A DNA stretch of 64,000 nucleotides, taken from the NCBI GenBank assembly GCA_015295985.1, contig DVDX01000004.1, positions 1 through 64,000 of the forward strand, in the 5' to 3' direction. The notes beneath the pieces were generated by a model that was given only the letters and a program-made list of their open reading frames with translations, did no database searches and had not been told where the DNA came from. Positions within the stretch are counted from its first letter, which is position 1. Each line of letters begins with the position of its first letter. Below are positions 17,083 through 25,926 of this stretch, piece by piece. The translations under genes were made by a program, and so were the position numbers. This DNA comes from Synechococcus sp. M44_DOE_062. GTDB taxonomy: Bacteria > Cyanobacteriota > Cyanobacteriia > Thermostichales > Thermostichaceae.

Positions 17083-18069
17083 TTAATCATCCAGCTCTGA
17101 AGTGCTCTGCACCGCTGTCGATAAGGAATCTTCCCCTCTCCCGCGTAGGGCCGGCAGAGGGCCTCGTCGTTGCGGCTGCGAGAGGGAGTCTTCCAAAAAT
17201 TGCAGCAGATGTTGCAGGGATCCCGTCTCGTCCACCCACTCTTTCCCCTGCAGAGAAAGGATGTGGCGCTCTCCCTCCGCACCGCCGCTACGAACAACAC
17301 ACAGGCTGCTGCGCAGCGTTTGCAGCGCTTTTTCCAAAGGCAACCCTGAGCGGTACAAAAATCGGTAGACCTGCCGCAGCAAGGGCAGGGATCCCTCCAT
17401 CCCTTGGGCTCGCCGCAACCCCACCAAGTTCAGACCGCGAATGCGAGCCGGATGTCCTTCCACCAACATGTAGGGGGGAACGTCGCGGTCAACCCGGCTC
17501 ATCGCCCCTACCATGGCCAAGCGCCCAATGCGGGTGAACTGGTGGATCCCGACCATGCCGCCAATGCGGGCTTGAGACTCGATGTGGATGTGGCCGGCCA
17601 AAGAGACAGCATTGGTAATCACCACCTGATTTTCGATGACGCAGTTGTGGGCGACATGGGTGTAGGCCATCAGCAGGTTGTGATCTCCGATCAGGGTGGC
17701 TTCCCCTTCATTGGTGGCCCGGTTGATGGTGACAAACTCGCGGATGCGATTGCCCCTGCCGATCACCACTTGAGAGGGGGCGCCGCTGTACTTCAGATCC
17801 TGAGGCTCGGTGCCCACAACTGCTCCCGGAAAAATGTGGTTGTCCTCGCCGATTTCCGTCCAGCCATCGATCACCACATGCGCCCCCACCACCGTATGGG
17901 CTGCAATGCGAACATGCTCACCGATCACCGCATAGGGGCCAACCTGCACCGTCTCATGTAACTCGGCTTTCGGATGGATCACCGCGGTGGGATGGATCCG
18001 CTCCCGTGAGCGGTGTAGCCCACTTGCAGAGGTGTTGGGAGTGGATCCCGCTGAAGCGAACGAACTCAT
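17083..18069 (-). CDS. lpxA: UDP-N-acetylglucosamine acyltransferase
   Basis: A 328-residue protein. LpxA transfers an acyl chain from ACP to UDP-GlcNAc, the first step of lipid A synthesis. The N-terminal 200 residues form hexapeptide repeats of a left-handed beta helix (IHPTAVIHPKAELHETVQVGP and so on). They include the catalytic-His region (MAYTHVAHNCVIEN) and GMVGIHQFTRIG. The C-terminal helical domain is followed by an extended tail of about 50 residues that is longer than in typical LpxA (about 260-280 residues). The final residues (LSTAVQSTSELDD) are encoded by a dispersed repeat. The start is the ATG at 18069; a TTG two codons upstream is also possible. Confidence 0.94.
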   Translation of the reverse strand: MSSFASAGSTPNTSASGLHRSRERIHPTAVIHPKAELHETVQVGPYAVIGEHVRIAAHTVVGAHVVIDGWTEIGEDNHIFPGAVVGTEPQDLKYSGAPSQVVIGRGNRIREFVTINRATNEGEATLIGDHNLLMAYTHVAHNCVIENQVVITNAVSLAGHIHIESQARIGGMVGIHQFTRIGRLAMVGAMSRVDRDVPPYMLVEGHPARIRGLNLVGLRRAQGMEGSLPLLRQVYRFLYRSGLPLEKALQTLRSSLCVVRSGGAEGERHILSLQGKEWVDETGSLQHLLQFLEDSLSQPQRRGPLPALRGRGEDSLSTAVQSTSELDD

Positions 18070-18144
18070 TTCCAACCTAGCCAGCTACTGTGGTTACGCT
18101 CCCAACCCTGCGAATGATTGCCAAGGCTTAACCCCAGATGAACC

Positions 18145-18170
18145 CTAGAGCTACGCCCCGCTATCGCGAC
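18145..18170. repeat. Dispersed repeat copy
   Basis: A single reverse-orientation unit (GAGCTACGCCCCGCTATCGC) in the 239-base gap between fabZ and lpxA. The gap otherwise shows no gene. Confidence 0.7.
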
Positions 18171-18308
18171 CCACATGTCTACCGTATCCCGACAAAAAGG
18201 CGCAAGCGGCCCCTGAGCCATCTCCCTACCCCAACACTTTATCTCAATTGGCTTAATTGACGAGAACACCCCCAGCAGAGCCCCTCCCGGATGGCCGCTG
18301 TTTGTCCC

Positions 18309-18809
18309 TCAATCTACCAAGGAGAACATCAGCTCCCCCTCGGTCACCAGTTGCCCTCCCACCTGGGCGCGGCAGAACATCTTGCCAATGCGCTTCTGGC
18401 GAATGGTCAGCAAATCGGCAGAGAGCAGCAGTTGATCCCCCGGCAGCACCGGGCGGCGAAAACGAACGCCATCGATCCCGGCAAACAGGGCCAAACGCCC
18501 GGCCACCTCCGGCAACTTGGTCAACACGATCCCCCCTATCTGGGCCATGGCCTCAACGATCAAGACGCCAGGCATGATGGGTCGGTTGGGGAAATGCCCC
18601 TGAAAGAAGGGCTCGTTGAAGGTGACGTTTTTCAGACCCACCGCCCGTTGCCCCGGTTGGTACTCCACAACCCGATCCACCAGCAAAAAAGGATAGCGAT
18701 GGGGCAAGATTTCCATAATCTGCTCCGTGGTGAAGACGGGGGGAGCGGTTGCCAACTGAGCGGCTGCTTCAGCGGAGAGAAGGGGAGAAGGGGAGACATC
18801 AGAGGACAT
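18309..18809 (-). CDS. fabZ: 3-hydroxyacyl-ACP dehydratase
   Basis: A 166-residue hot-dog fold dehydratase of type II fatty acid synthesis. Signature motifs are [17 protein letters not shown], the catalytic His in [20 protein letters not shown] with the following Glu, and [13 protein letters not shown]. The N-terminal 30 residues ([19 protein letters not shown]) are a low-complexity extension. Its place between lpxC and lpxA is the classical arrangement, since the enzyme supplies 3-hydroxyacyl-ACP used by LpxA competitively with chain elongation. Confidence 0.95.
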   Translation of the reverse strand: MSSDVSPSPLLSAEAAAQLATAPPVFTTEQIMEILPHRYPFLLVDRVVEYQPGQRAVGLKNVTFNEPFFQGHFPNRPIMPGVLIVEAMAQIGGIVLTKLPEVAGRLALFAGIDGVRFRRPVLPGDQLLLSADLLTIRQKRIGKMFCRAQVGGQLVTEGELMFSLVD

Positions 18810-18948
18810 GGTAACCCACAGAGGCAGAGGACAAAACTGAAAACCCGGATGGGGAGAGCCGCAGGCCAGAACTCAGCCAAAAGAGCACCCAGGGATCTTA
18901 CGGAAAAGAGGCGAAGCGATGGGGAATAGAGCGGATCCCTTGGAGGAA

Positions 18949-18970
18949 AAGTGCTCGGCACCGCTGTTGC
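18949..18970. repeat. Dispersed repeat copy
   Basis: A single copy of the 'GTGCTCGGCACCGCTG' subtype in the short gap between lpxC and fabZ. Confidence 0.65.
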
Positions 18971-18993
18971 AACTGAGGATGGCAGGGTTGTTG

Positions 18994-19875
18994 CTACGCA
19001 ACCGGATCCCTTTCTCCCCCCCACTCTTCGTGGATGAGCAGGGATCCACTCTTGAGCAACTGCTCGGCCAAACGGTGGTGCAGGGCATGACCCGCCTTGT
19101 AGGCCACAACGTGCCCCTGCAGTCGGCAGCCCAGGAGACTGAGATCTCCTAGTAAATCTATCAGCTTATGGCGCACCGGCTCATCTGGGTAGCGCAGTGG
19201 CCCCAACCACTCGGTTTGGCTACAGACGATGGCATTTTCCAAGCTGCCCCCCTGAATTAGCCCCCGTTCCCGGGCCAGCTCCACATCCTGCTGGCGGGCG
19301 AAGGTGCGGGCCGGCGCAATGGACTGGACAAAATCTGGCCCGTTCTCTCTCCAGCTCAGCCATTGTTCTCCAATGGGGCAATCGGCAAAATCGATGCCAT
19401 AGGTAAAGCGGGCTGTGGGATGGGGGAGGGCGCTGACAAAGGCTTCCCCTGCCCAGACGGTGACCGGTTCTTGGAGCACCCCCAGCAGGGCTGGCTGATC
19501 TTGGGCTTGGATCCCGGCTTGGGCAATGGCCTCTACAAAGGGCAGGGCAGAGCCATCCAGAATCGGCAGCTCCGGCCCCTCCACCTCGATGCGGCAGTTG
19601 TCGACGCCCAGGACGTAGAGGGCGGCCAACAGGTGTTCTACCGTCTGCACTTGAACAGGGGGGGATCCCTGCTGCAACAGGGTGCAGAGATGGGCAGGGG
19701 CCAGGGATCCCAGCCGGGCCGGGATCTCAGGGGATCCCGCTTGATCCACCCGCACAAAGACCCGACCGCTGCCGACAGGAGCTGGATGCAGGCTGCAGCG
19801 AATCGGCAGGCCGGTGTGCAGGCCAACGCCTTCTAGGGAAATAGAGCTGGCTAAGGTGTGTTGCCGGCCTCTCAT
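18994..19875 (-). CDS. lpxC: UDP-3-O-acyl-N-acetylglucosamine deacetylase
   Basis: A 293-residue zinc-dependent deacetylase, the committed step of lipid A synthesis. The motifs are TLASSISLEGVGLHTG at the N terminus, QTVEHLLAALYVLG with the first zinc His, and HKLIDLLGDLSLLG with the second His/Asp ligands. GHVVAYKAGHALHHRLAEQL ends the catalytic core. The start is ATG 19875. The frame is open upstream to 19953, but that sequence belongs to the terminal hairpin of the IsrB element, so it is not used. The transposon end lies immediately before the start codon and must have replaced or displaced the original promoter region. Confidence 0.94.
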   Translation of the reverse strand: MRGRQHTLASSISLEGVGLHTGLPIRCSLHPAPVGSGRVFVRVDQAGSPEIPARLGSLAPAHLCTLLQQGSPPVQVQTVEHLLAALYVLGVDNCRIEVEGPELPILDGSALPFVEAIAQAGIQAQDQPALLGVLQEPVTVWAGEAFVSALPHPTARFTYGIDFADCPIGEQWLSWRENGPDFVQSIAPARTFARQQDVELARERGLIQGGSLENAIVCSQTEWLGPLRYPDEPVRHKLIDLLGDLSLLGCRLQGHVVAYKAGHALHHRLAEQLLKSGSLLIHEEWGGERDPVA

Positions 19876-19881
19876 CGAAAA

Positions 19882-19942
19882 CCCTGGGTTTGAAACCCCG
19901 CCCTTAGGCCTACGGCCCGCTGACGCGACAAGGGCAGCTTTG
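19882..19942 (-). repeat. Terminal hairpin of the IsrB element with embedded dispersed repeat
   Basis: On the minus strand this reads CAAAGCTGCCCTT, then a dispersed-repeat copy (GTCGCGTCAGCGGGCCGTAG), then AAGGGCGGGGTTTCAAACCC. The CCCTT and AAGGG arms pair, so the repeat sits in the hairpin loop. The same hairpin without the repeat stands upstream of the IsrB remnant (20764-20801). A similar hairpin, also with a repeat in the loop, ends the TnpB element (42894-43010). Confidence 0.65.
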
Positions 19943-20692
19943 TTACCAACCATAAAACCTCCAAGAACAAAAGCTTAAATGGCGCACATCAGCCTTCCTA
20001 GCGTTTTGAGTCAACCTCTTTCCATCCTCCAGCCGGTGGAGGCTGAGCTTGTTACCCGAACTACCGCCCACAAAAGCGAGTCCCCATTTGGGGTGACGTA
20101 CCAAACTCCCTCGCTTTAAGCCTAAACTTAGCGTCCCCCCATAAGGTGTTCTTCTCCCCTTTTTGTCCGGTTGCAAACGGTGCAACTGCCTGCGGTGAAA
20201 GCGAAGGGGAGCAAGGAACAACATTCGTTTATTGTCCGGTAGCCTGTGCCCACCAACCGCGGAGTTTGCTAACACCCAAGCATCTACGCAGTGCGCCTTA
20301 AAAACTTCAGCCGTCTTTTTGTTCGTTTTCTTGAGACCTAGAGCATCTCGCATCTGTTTAGTCGCCCAACCAGAACAAGTGAGTACCTGCCCCAGTTCGC
20401 TGAGTTGCCGGTAAAACCATTGCTTTCCTACCTCTAAGGGGGAAAAAGAAGTGTCCCAGCGACGTTGACCTTTGGTTTTTGCTTGGATGTCCTCAACGAC
20501 AAACGTAGTGACCGGAAATAACCTAACTAACCAACGGGCTAGACGCAGTTTCCACTGCCACCTTGCTTTGGTAGAAGGGGGAAGCCCACCTCTAGCTCGG
20601 TTGCTTCTGGGCTGACGACAAGGGGTTTTGCGGTAACGGCGAGTACGCCGCATTTGACGGCGTTGCTCTACATGTTCTTTCACCCAAGTCAC
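19943..20692 (-). pseudogene. IsrB-like RuvC nuclease, N-terminally truncated
   Basis: The 249-residue product carries the arginine-rich bridge helix (RRQMRRTRRYRKTPCR), then LPPSTKARWQWKLRLARWL and the RuvC-II motif TTFVVED. RuvC-III follows as KAHCVDAWVLA, then a C-terminal domain with RRTPYGGTLSLGLKRGSLV. This is the layout of the IscB/IsrB family. No HNH insertion lies between RuvC-II and RuvC-III, which defines IsrB. RuvC-I and the N-terminal PLMP domain are missing. The open frame continues upstream only to a TAG near 20771, where it meets a transposon hairpin. The stated start is a GTG with no good ribosome site. The product is therefore probably inactive for cleavage. The likely omegaRNA lies upstream. 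Confidence 0.75.
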
Positions 20693-20763
20693 AGCATCGG
20701 CTTGGATGTTTAGGTAGGTATGGGCTGCAGACTTAACCGACCAACCCTCTTTTTTACCAAAAA

Positions 20764-20801
20764 CCTGGGTCTAAAGCCCCGCCGTTTACGGCGGCTTTGT
20801 G
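20764..20801 (-). repeat. Transposon terminal hairpin, simple form
   Basis: On the minus strand this reads CACAAAGCCGCCGTAAACGG followed by CGGGGCTTTAGACCCAGG. CCGCCG and CGGCGG pair around a short loop. It is the repeat-free version of the hairpin at 19882-19942 and lies in the same orientation, so the IsrB remnant is bracketed by direct copies of the same end. Confidence 0.65.
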
Positions 20802-20938
20802 CTAAACTAAGAACAGAGGTAAGGGTAGTTAACCTCTCTAAAAACCCAGTAGCCTAACGGCTAAAGAGCCGACCTAAGTTTTTTTTGTGTTGGTTCAACG
20901 GTACCTAAGGGCATTAGGGAACCGGCTCGTAAGAGCGA

Positions 20939-21048
20939 ACGCTTGGGGAGACAAGCACCTCTGTCGTAGAGGGGAAACCTGATACGGTAAGTGCTGTCGT
21001 GGAACCAAGAACAAGAATCCTCTGCCTTTAGGCAGGGGGTATGTCAAC
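20939..21048 (-). ncRNA. HEARO-like / omegaRNA upstream of the IsrB remnant
   Basis: About 110 bases on the minus strand begin TTGACATACCCCCTGCC with an AAAGGCAGAGG hairpin. GGATTCTTGTTCTTGG, CGACAGCACTTACCGTATC and a CCTCT/AGAGG hairpin come next, then GGTGCTTGTCTCCCCAAGCG. AGCAC and GTGCT can pair. The position, upstream of and codirectional with the IsrB gene and with its 5' edge at the element boundary, is that of the guide RNA of IscB/IsrB systems (HEARO RNA). The guide would be the flanking sequence just beyond 21048. The core is conserved with the solo copy at 8.5 kb. A separate terminal hairpin (20764-20801) lies between it and the gene, so it may belong to a distinct ORF-less element. 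Confidence 0.6.
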
Positions 21049-21128
21049 CTTGCGGTTTCCGGCTGGCTAGACCCTACTCCCACAAGCCCCCAGCTTTAGC
21101 TGGGGGTACTTGACCGTGCTCCGCAGTG

Positions 21129-21725
21129 CTAGTGCAAACGCTCTTGGCCCCGGTCGAAAACGCGGTAGTACAGCTCCCGATAGCCCACGCGCAGGTTGCT
21201 GCTGGCCTCTGCCAACTTGGCTTTGTGACTGCGGGTGCCGTAGGCGCTGAATACCTCGTAGGTATCTCCCTCAAAGAAAAAGGAAGAGACATCGGACACC
21301 TCTTCGCCCCCCAGCAACTGCCAGCGCCCTTGGCGAAACTGCAGCCGGTAGTGGGCTCTATCCAAGCTGCCGGAAGGACGGTCAATCATGGCGTCGATGC
21401 TGCCCTCGTAGAGGGGCTCGGCACCACCACCGGGAATGGACAGATCCACAGGCCACACGTTCACAGCGATATCTCGGTAGCGACAGTTGGGCCGGTTGCA
21501 CAGGCGAATCGAGCGCATGGCCTCGGCAATGGCTTCCAACCGCTGCCGCGCTACAGCTAGGGAAGAGTGCTCTGCACCCCCATCGCGAACGAGCTGGGGC
21601 GATACCTGAGCTGGCTCTGCCGCTACGGGGAGCGATGCATCGGCAGCCAACGCCGGGGATCCCCAGCAGCATCCCAACAACACCAGACAGATCAAGCTCA
21701 GCCAACAACGGCATGCGGATCCCAT
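21129..21725 (-). CDS. Exported hypothetical protein (possible lipoprotein)
   Basis: A roughly 198-residue protein of unknown function. The N terminus is a signal sequence (CRCWLSLICLVLLGCCWG), with LLGC fitting a lipobox and ALAAD offering a type I site, so export is likely but the class is uncertain. The C-terminal half (YEGSIDAMIDRPSGSLDRAHYRLQF through VGYRELYYRVFDRG) is rich in beta-strand-like segments. A dispersed-repeat copy (21565-21592) in frame encodes VRDGGAEHSSLA near residue 50, in the linker after the signal peptide. The ATG at 21725 overlaps the ATG of the divergent trmJ frame (CATG); a GTG at 21731 is the alternative. Confidence 0.6.
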   Translation of the reverse strand: MGSACRCWLSLICLVLLGCCWGSPALAADASLPVAAEPAQVSPQLVRDGGAEHSSLAVARQRLEAIAEAMRSIRLCNRPNCRYRDIAVNVWPVDLSIPGGGAEPLYEGSIDAMIDRPSGSLDRAHYRLQFRQGRWQLLGGEEVSDVSSFFFEGDTYEVFSAYGTRSHKAKLAEASSNLRVGYRELYYRVFDRGQERLH

Positions 21726-22623
21726 GGACACAATCTATGACAGAATCAAGCTCCTCTTCTCTACTCTAGGTACTCTGGGGGATCCCGACCTGGTGCAGAT
21801 ATTAACCCACTCTGGCCCTGAACAACTGGCGCAGGTGCGGCTGGTATTGGTGCAGCCGTCTGGGCCGCGCAATGTGGGCGCTGTTGCCCGCATCATGAAA
21901 AACATGGGCCTCAGGCAATGGGTGCTGGTGGATCCCCAATGCGATCCCTTGGATGCTGAGGCGCTCACTGCAGCCGTGCATGGGGCGGACTTGCTTCACC
22001 AAGCCCAGAAGGTGCAAACCTTGCCCGAAGCCCTGCAGGGGTGTGTGCAAGTTTTCGGGACAACGGGGCGCAGCCAAACCTACCCACTCGAATGGCAAAT
22101 TCAGTCTCCTCGCCAAGCCTTTCCTGCCTTGCTGGCTGCTGGTCCTGCCGCCCTTGTGTTTGGCCCTGAGGATCGCGGTTTGAGCAACGAGGAGCTGGCC
22201 CTCTGCCATCGCCAGATCCAGATCCCCACCGATGCGACCTATCCCTCTTTGAACTTGGCCCAAGCTGTGGCCATTTGTTGCTATGAGCTGTACACCCTTG
22301 CCTGCCAGAGCCCTTCTCCCCCTCCTCCTGTGCCCTCACCGCAAAAGCTTGCCCCCTTCGAGCTGCTGGAAGGCTTTTTTGGCCACCTGGAAGCGCTGTT
22401 GCTGCAGATTGGCTACCTGCGCCCCCACACAGCTCGCCGCAAAATGCTCAAGTTTCGCGCCCTGTTCCAGCGGGCCGGCCTGACCGTGGCCGAGGTGGCC
22501 TTGTTGCGCGGGATCCTACGGCAACTGCAATGGAGCCAGGGATCCTCTTATCAGAAACCTCTGGAAGCAAGTAAGGATCCCATCCCGCCGACACGACCGG
22601 ATTCCCGTGGGATCCCCTCTTAG
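21724..22623 (+). CDS. trmJ: TrmJ-like SPOUT RNA methyltransferase
   Basis: A 299-residue SpoU/TrmH-class (SPOUT) RNA 2'-O-methyltransferase, most like TrmJ, which methylates the ribose at tRNA position 32. Motif 1 is [18 protein letters not shown], motif 2 [15 protein letters not shown] and motif 3 [17 protein letters not shown]. The C-terminal 100 residues form the helical extension typical of TrmJ. The annotated ATG at 21724 overlaps the start of the divergent gene, leaving no room for two promoters. The conserved domain begins about 35 residues in, so the true start may be a GTG or TTG further inside. Confidence 0.85.
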   Translation: MDTIYDRIKLLFSTLGTLGDPDLVQILTHSGPEQLAQVRLVLVQPSGPRNVGAVARIMKNMGLRQWVLVDPQCDPLDAEALTAAVHGADLLHQAQKVQTLPEALQGCVQVFGTTGRSQTYPLEWQIQSPRQAFPALLAAGPAALVFGPEDRGLSNEELALCHRQIQIPTDATYPSLNLAQAVAICCYELYTLACQSPSPPPPVPSPQKLAPFELLEGFFGHLEALLLQIGYLRPHTARRKMLKFRALFQRAGLTVAEVALLRGILRQLQWSQGSSYQKPLEASKDPIPPTRPDSRGIPS

Positions 22624-23579
22624 AGCTTGAGGGCAGCGCGAGGATCGTAGGATTGAACCCGCTGCAGCTTTTCGTAAAGTTCTCGCTCTTCTTCGGAGAT
22701 CTGGGTGGGCAAATGGATCTGCACCACCACGTAAAAGTCCCCCCGTTCTCCGTTGCCTTTGGGAAATCCCCTTTCCGCCAGCCGCAACTTTCGCCCCGGC
22801 TGCATGCCAGGTGGAATCCGCAGCTTCACCACCCCATCCAAGGTAGGCACTTCCACCTGGGCACCCAAAACCGCTTCGCTGGGGCTGATGGGCAGATCGC
22901 AGTAAACATCAAACCCCTCTAGGCGATAGAAGGGGTGGTCTTTCAGCTCGATCTTGAGGTACAAATCACCGGCACCGCCGTTGGGGTTGGGGTGACCTTG
23001 GCCGCGCAGGCGAATCCGCTTGCCTGGAGTAATGCCGGGCGGGAGATTGACCTCTAGCGTGCGATCCCCGCCTACCCGCAGGCGGCGCTTGCCCCCTTCA
23101 AAAGCTTCTGGGATGCTGATCTGGATGGTGGCCTCAGCATCGTAACTGGTGTTACCGGTGGATCCTGAAAATCCGCTGCTACGGTCTGTGGTTTGGCCGC
23201 GCACCCGGCCCAGCAGTTGATCAATGAAGTCTTGAAAATCATCAAATTGGCTGAAATCGACGCCACTCCCCCCAAATCCGCTTCCCGCAAAGTCTTCGCT
23301 GAAGGGGCTGCCACTGTAGGTGTAGGCATCGCGGCTGGAGCGGAACCCGCCCTGCTGATGGTATTGGCCAAATTGGTCATATTGCCTGCGCTTGCCGGGA
23401 TCCGAGAGGACTTCGTAGGCTTCGTTGATGTCTTTGAACTTCTCTTCGGCAGTTTTGTCGTTTGGGTTAACATCTGGGTGATACTTGCGGGCTAGGCGCC
23501 GATAGGCTTGTTTGACCTCATCGGCAGTGGCCGTTTTGCTGACCCCCAAAATCTTGTAGTAGTCCTTGAAATTTTGCAT
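22620..23579 (-). CDS. dnaJ: DnaJ/CbpA-type J-domain co-chaperone
   Basis: A 319-residue type II Hsp40. Residues 1-66 are the J domain with the HPD tripeptide ([11 protein letters not shown]) that stimulates DnaK ATPase. A Gly/Phe/Ser-rich linker follows (about 67-125). Two beta-sandwich substrate-binding domains make up the rest ([38 protein letters not shown]). No cysteine zinc-finger repeats are present, so it is CbpA-like rather than a classical type I DnaJ. It is downstream of dnaK on the same strand, with a 208-base gap containing a strong hairpin. Its 3' end overlaps the trmJ end by 4 bases. Confidence 0.93.
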   Translation of the reverse strand: MQNFKDYYKILGVSKTATADEVKQAYRRLARKYHPDVNPNDKTAEEKFKDINEAYEVLSDPGKRRQYDQFGQYHQQGGFRSSRDAYTYSGSPFSEDFAGSGFGGSGVDFSQFDDFQDFIDQLLGRVRGQTTDRSSGFSGSTGNTSYDAEATIQISIPEAFEGGKRRLRVGGDRTLEVNLPPGITPGKRIRLRGQGHPNPNGGAGDLYLKIELKDHPFYRLEGFDVYCDLPISPSEAVLGAQVEVPTLDGVVKLRIPPGMQPGRKLRLAERGFPKGNGERGDFYVVVQIHLPTQISEEERELYEKLQRVQSYDPRAALKL

Positions 23580-23756
23580 GGAGGCATTCGCAGGTTGGTC
23601 AAGTGAGAATGGGCAGGCAGCGTCGGGATTGAGAGCTTAGAAACTGGGACACTTCCCCCAACCCGCCGATTGGCCCATTGAATAAGAAGAAAGCGGGTTA
23701 GACGCCATCGCCTACCCCGTCTCTTCCCATTATCAATCACTGCTTCCGGTGGGGAA

Positions 23757-23780
23757 GGGATCCACCTGAGGGTGGATCCC
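23757..23780 (-). promoter_or_regulatory. Perfect 10-bp hairpin after dnaK
   Basis: GGGATCCACC and GGTGGATCCC flank a 4-base loop, forming a perfect inverted repeat 7 bases beyond the dnaK stop. Each arm contains GGATCC, so the hairpin is built from two copies of the over-represented palindrome. No T-run follows on the minus strand, so it looks more like an mRNA 3'-end stabiliser or attenuator between dnaK and dnaJ than a simple terminator. Confidence 0.55.
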
Positions 23781-23787
23781 GGAAGGG

Positions 23788-25680
23788 TTACTTGGTCTCG
23801 GTGAAGTCAGCGTCGATCACATCATCGCTGCCGCCGGAGGTCTTCCCTGAGCCGGAAGCCGAGCTAGAGGAGGCCCCCGGCTGTTGATACAGCTCGCTGC
23901 TCATGGCGTAGAGGGCCTCTTGCAACTCCCGCTCTTTGCTCTGGATGGCGCTGTCGTCTTCCCGCTGGATGGCATCCCGCAGCTCTCGCACCAGGGTCTC
24001 GATTTGCGTGCGTTTGCTGGACGAGATCTTGTCGCCCAACTCCTTCAACTGCCGCTCGGCCTGGTAGGCCAGAGAATCGGCTTTGTTGCGGCGCTCGATT
24101 TTCTCCCGGCGGGCCCGGTCTTCGGCAGCGTATTTTTCCGCCTCGGCAATCATGCGCTCCACCTCTTTGCTATCCAAAGTAGAGGCGCCAGTGATGGAGA
24201 TGCTCTGCTCTTTGCCGCTGCCTTTGTCTTTGGCCGTCACCTTCAAGATGCCATTGGCGTCGATGTCGAAGGTAACCTCGATCTGGGGCACGCCACGGGG
24301 GGCCGGTGGGATCCCGTCCAGCTTGAAGCGGCCCAGAGATTTGTTGTCGCGAGCCAGCTCTCGCTCCCCTTGCACCACGTGGATTTCCACAGAGGTCTGC
24401 CCATCTTCGGCAGTGGAGAAGATCTCCGACTTGCGGGTGGGGATGGTGGTGTTGCGCGGGATCAGTTTGGTGGCCACGCCGCCCAAGGTTTCCACACCCA
24501 AGGACAAGGGAGTGACATCCAGCAACAGCACATCTTTGACTTCGCCTGCCAGTACGCCAGCCTGAATGGCAGCACCGACGGCCACCACCTCATCGGGGTT
24601 GACGCTCTGGTTGGGTTCTTTGCCCAGCAGCTCCCTCACCAGCCGCTGTACCGCCGGAATGCGGGTGGATCCCCCCACCAGCACCACTTCGTTGATGTCG
24701 GCTTTGGTGAGCTTGGCATCCCGCAGGGCTTGCTCCACCGGCCCCTTGCAGCGCTCCAGCAGGTCGGCACAGAGGTGCTCAAACTGGGCGCGGGAGAGCT
24801 TCAGCTCCAGGTGCTTGGGCCCATCGGCAGTGGCAGTGATGAAGGGCAGGTTGATGGTGGTTTCGGAAACGCTGGACAGCTCGATCTTGGCTTTTTCCGC
24901 GGCTTCCGTTAGCCGTTGCAGCGCCTGCCGGTCTTGCCGCAGGTCGATCCCTTCCATTTGCTTGAACTGCTCGGCCATCCAATCGACGATCTTCTTGTCG
25001 AAGTCGTCGCCCCCCAACTGCGTGTCGCCGCTGGTGGATTTCACCTCGAAAACGCCATCCCCCACTTCCAAGATGGACACGTCGAAGGTGCCGCCGCCCA
25101 GGTCGAAGACAAGGATGGTCTCGTTGTTGCGCTTGTCCAAGCCATAGGCCAAAGAGGCTGCCGTCGGCTCGTTGATGATGCGCAGCACTTCCAAACCGGC
25201 AATGCGGCCCGCGTCTTTGGTGGCCTGCCGCTGCGAGTCGTTAAAGTAAGCAGGAACCGTGATCACCGCTTGGGTGACCGGTTGGCCCAGGTAGCGGCTG
25301 GCGTCATCCACCAGCTTGCGCAGCACCATGGCCGAGATCTCTTCCGGCGCAAATTCCTTGTTCAGGCGGGGGGCGTACAACTTAACATTGCCCCGCTCAT
25401 CCCGCCGTACTTGGTAGGAGACCCGCTTGGAGTCGGCATTCAGCTCATCGTACCTACGACCGATGAACCGCTTAACCGAGTAAAACGTGTTTTCGGGGTT
25501 GAGCACTGCTTGCCGGCGTGCCATCTGGCCCACCAGGCGCTCTCCATCTTTGGTGAAGGCGACTACTGAGGGCGTGGTGCGAGTGCCCTCAGCATTGGCA
25601 ATGACGGTGGGGACACCCCCTTCCATTACGGCGACAACCGAGTTGGTTGTGCCCAAGTCAATTCCTACGACTTTTCCCAT
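23788..25680 (-). CDS. dnaK: Molecular chaperone DnaK (Hsp70)
   Basis: A 630-residue Hsp70. The nucleotide-binding domain covers about residues 1-385, with [27 protein letters not shown]-type phosphate 2 (here [15 protein letters not shown]) and [17 protein letters not shown]. The hydrophobic linker [12 protein letters not shown] leads into the substrate-binding domain and a helical lid. The C terminus is [12 protein letters not shown], the EEVD-like bacterial tail. The length is normal for the family. Cyanobacteria carry several dnaK genes; which paralogue this is cannot be told here. The upstream 246 bases show no CIRCE element. Confidence 0.97.
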   Translation of the reverse strand: MGKVVGIDLGTTNSVVAVMEGGVPTVIANAEGTRTTPSVVAFTKDGERLVGQMARRQAVLNPENTFYSVKRFIGRRYDELNADSKRVSYQVRRDERGNVKLYAPRLNKEFAPEEISAMVLRKLVDDASRYLGQPVTQAVITVPAYFNDSQRQATKDAGRIAGLEVLRIINEPTAASLAYGLDKRNNETILVFDLGGGTFDVSILEVGDGVFEVKSTSGDTQLGGDDFDKKIVDWMAEQFKQMEGIDLRQDRQALQRLTEAAEKAKIELSSVSETTINLPFITATADGPKHLELKLSRAQFEHLCADLLERCKGPVEQALRDAKLTKADINEVVLVGGSTRIPAVQRLVRELLGKEPNQSVNPDEVVAVGAAIQAGVLAGEVKDVLLLDVTPLSLGVETLGGVATKLIPRNTTIPTRKSEIFSTAEDGQTSVEIHVVQGERELARDNKSLGRFKLDGIPPAPRGVPQIEVTFDIDANGILKVTAKDKGSGKEQSISITGASTLDSKEVERMIAEAEKYAAEDRARREKIERRNKADSLAYQAERQLKELGDKISSSKRTQIETLVRELRDAIQREDDSAIQSKERELQEALYAMSSELYQQPGASSSSASGSGKTSGGSDDVIDADFTETK

Positions 25681-25926
25681 CGGCTTTTTGTTCTCCTCTT
25701 CAGTACGTCGCTCCGGTTACCGCCGCCAGGCTGTATGAAGTAGCTTGGGCAGCCAATCCGTGAAAGTCCAGCAGGTAACTTAACCGTTTTCTGGGTCGAT
25801 CCTATCCGGCCTAGCCGCTTGGCCAGGGCGAGAATGCCGCCCATTTCTCGGACTTGGAAGGCAGACCCATTACGGATCTCCGTACCTGCTGCATCTGGGC
25901 AAGCGGGATTGGTGCGGTTTTGGCAG

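Noticed and set aside
19875-19953. Longer N terminus for LpxC starting at 19953
   Set aside because: The extra residues are encoded by the transposon hairpin and a dispersed repeat; the family N terminus begins at the ATG at 19875.
25681-25926. CIRCE heat-shock operator upstream of dnaK
   Set aside because: No GCACTC-N9-GAGTGC inverted repeat was found in the 246-base region.
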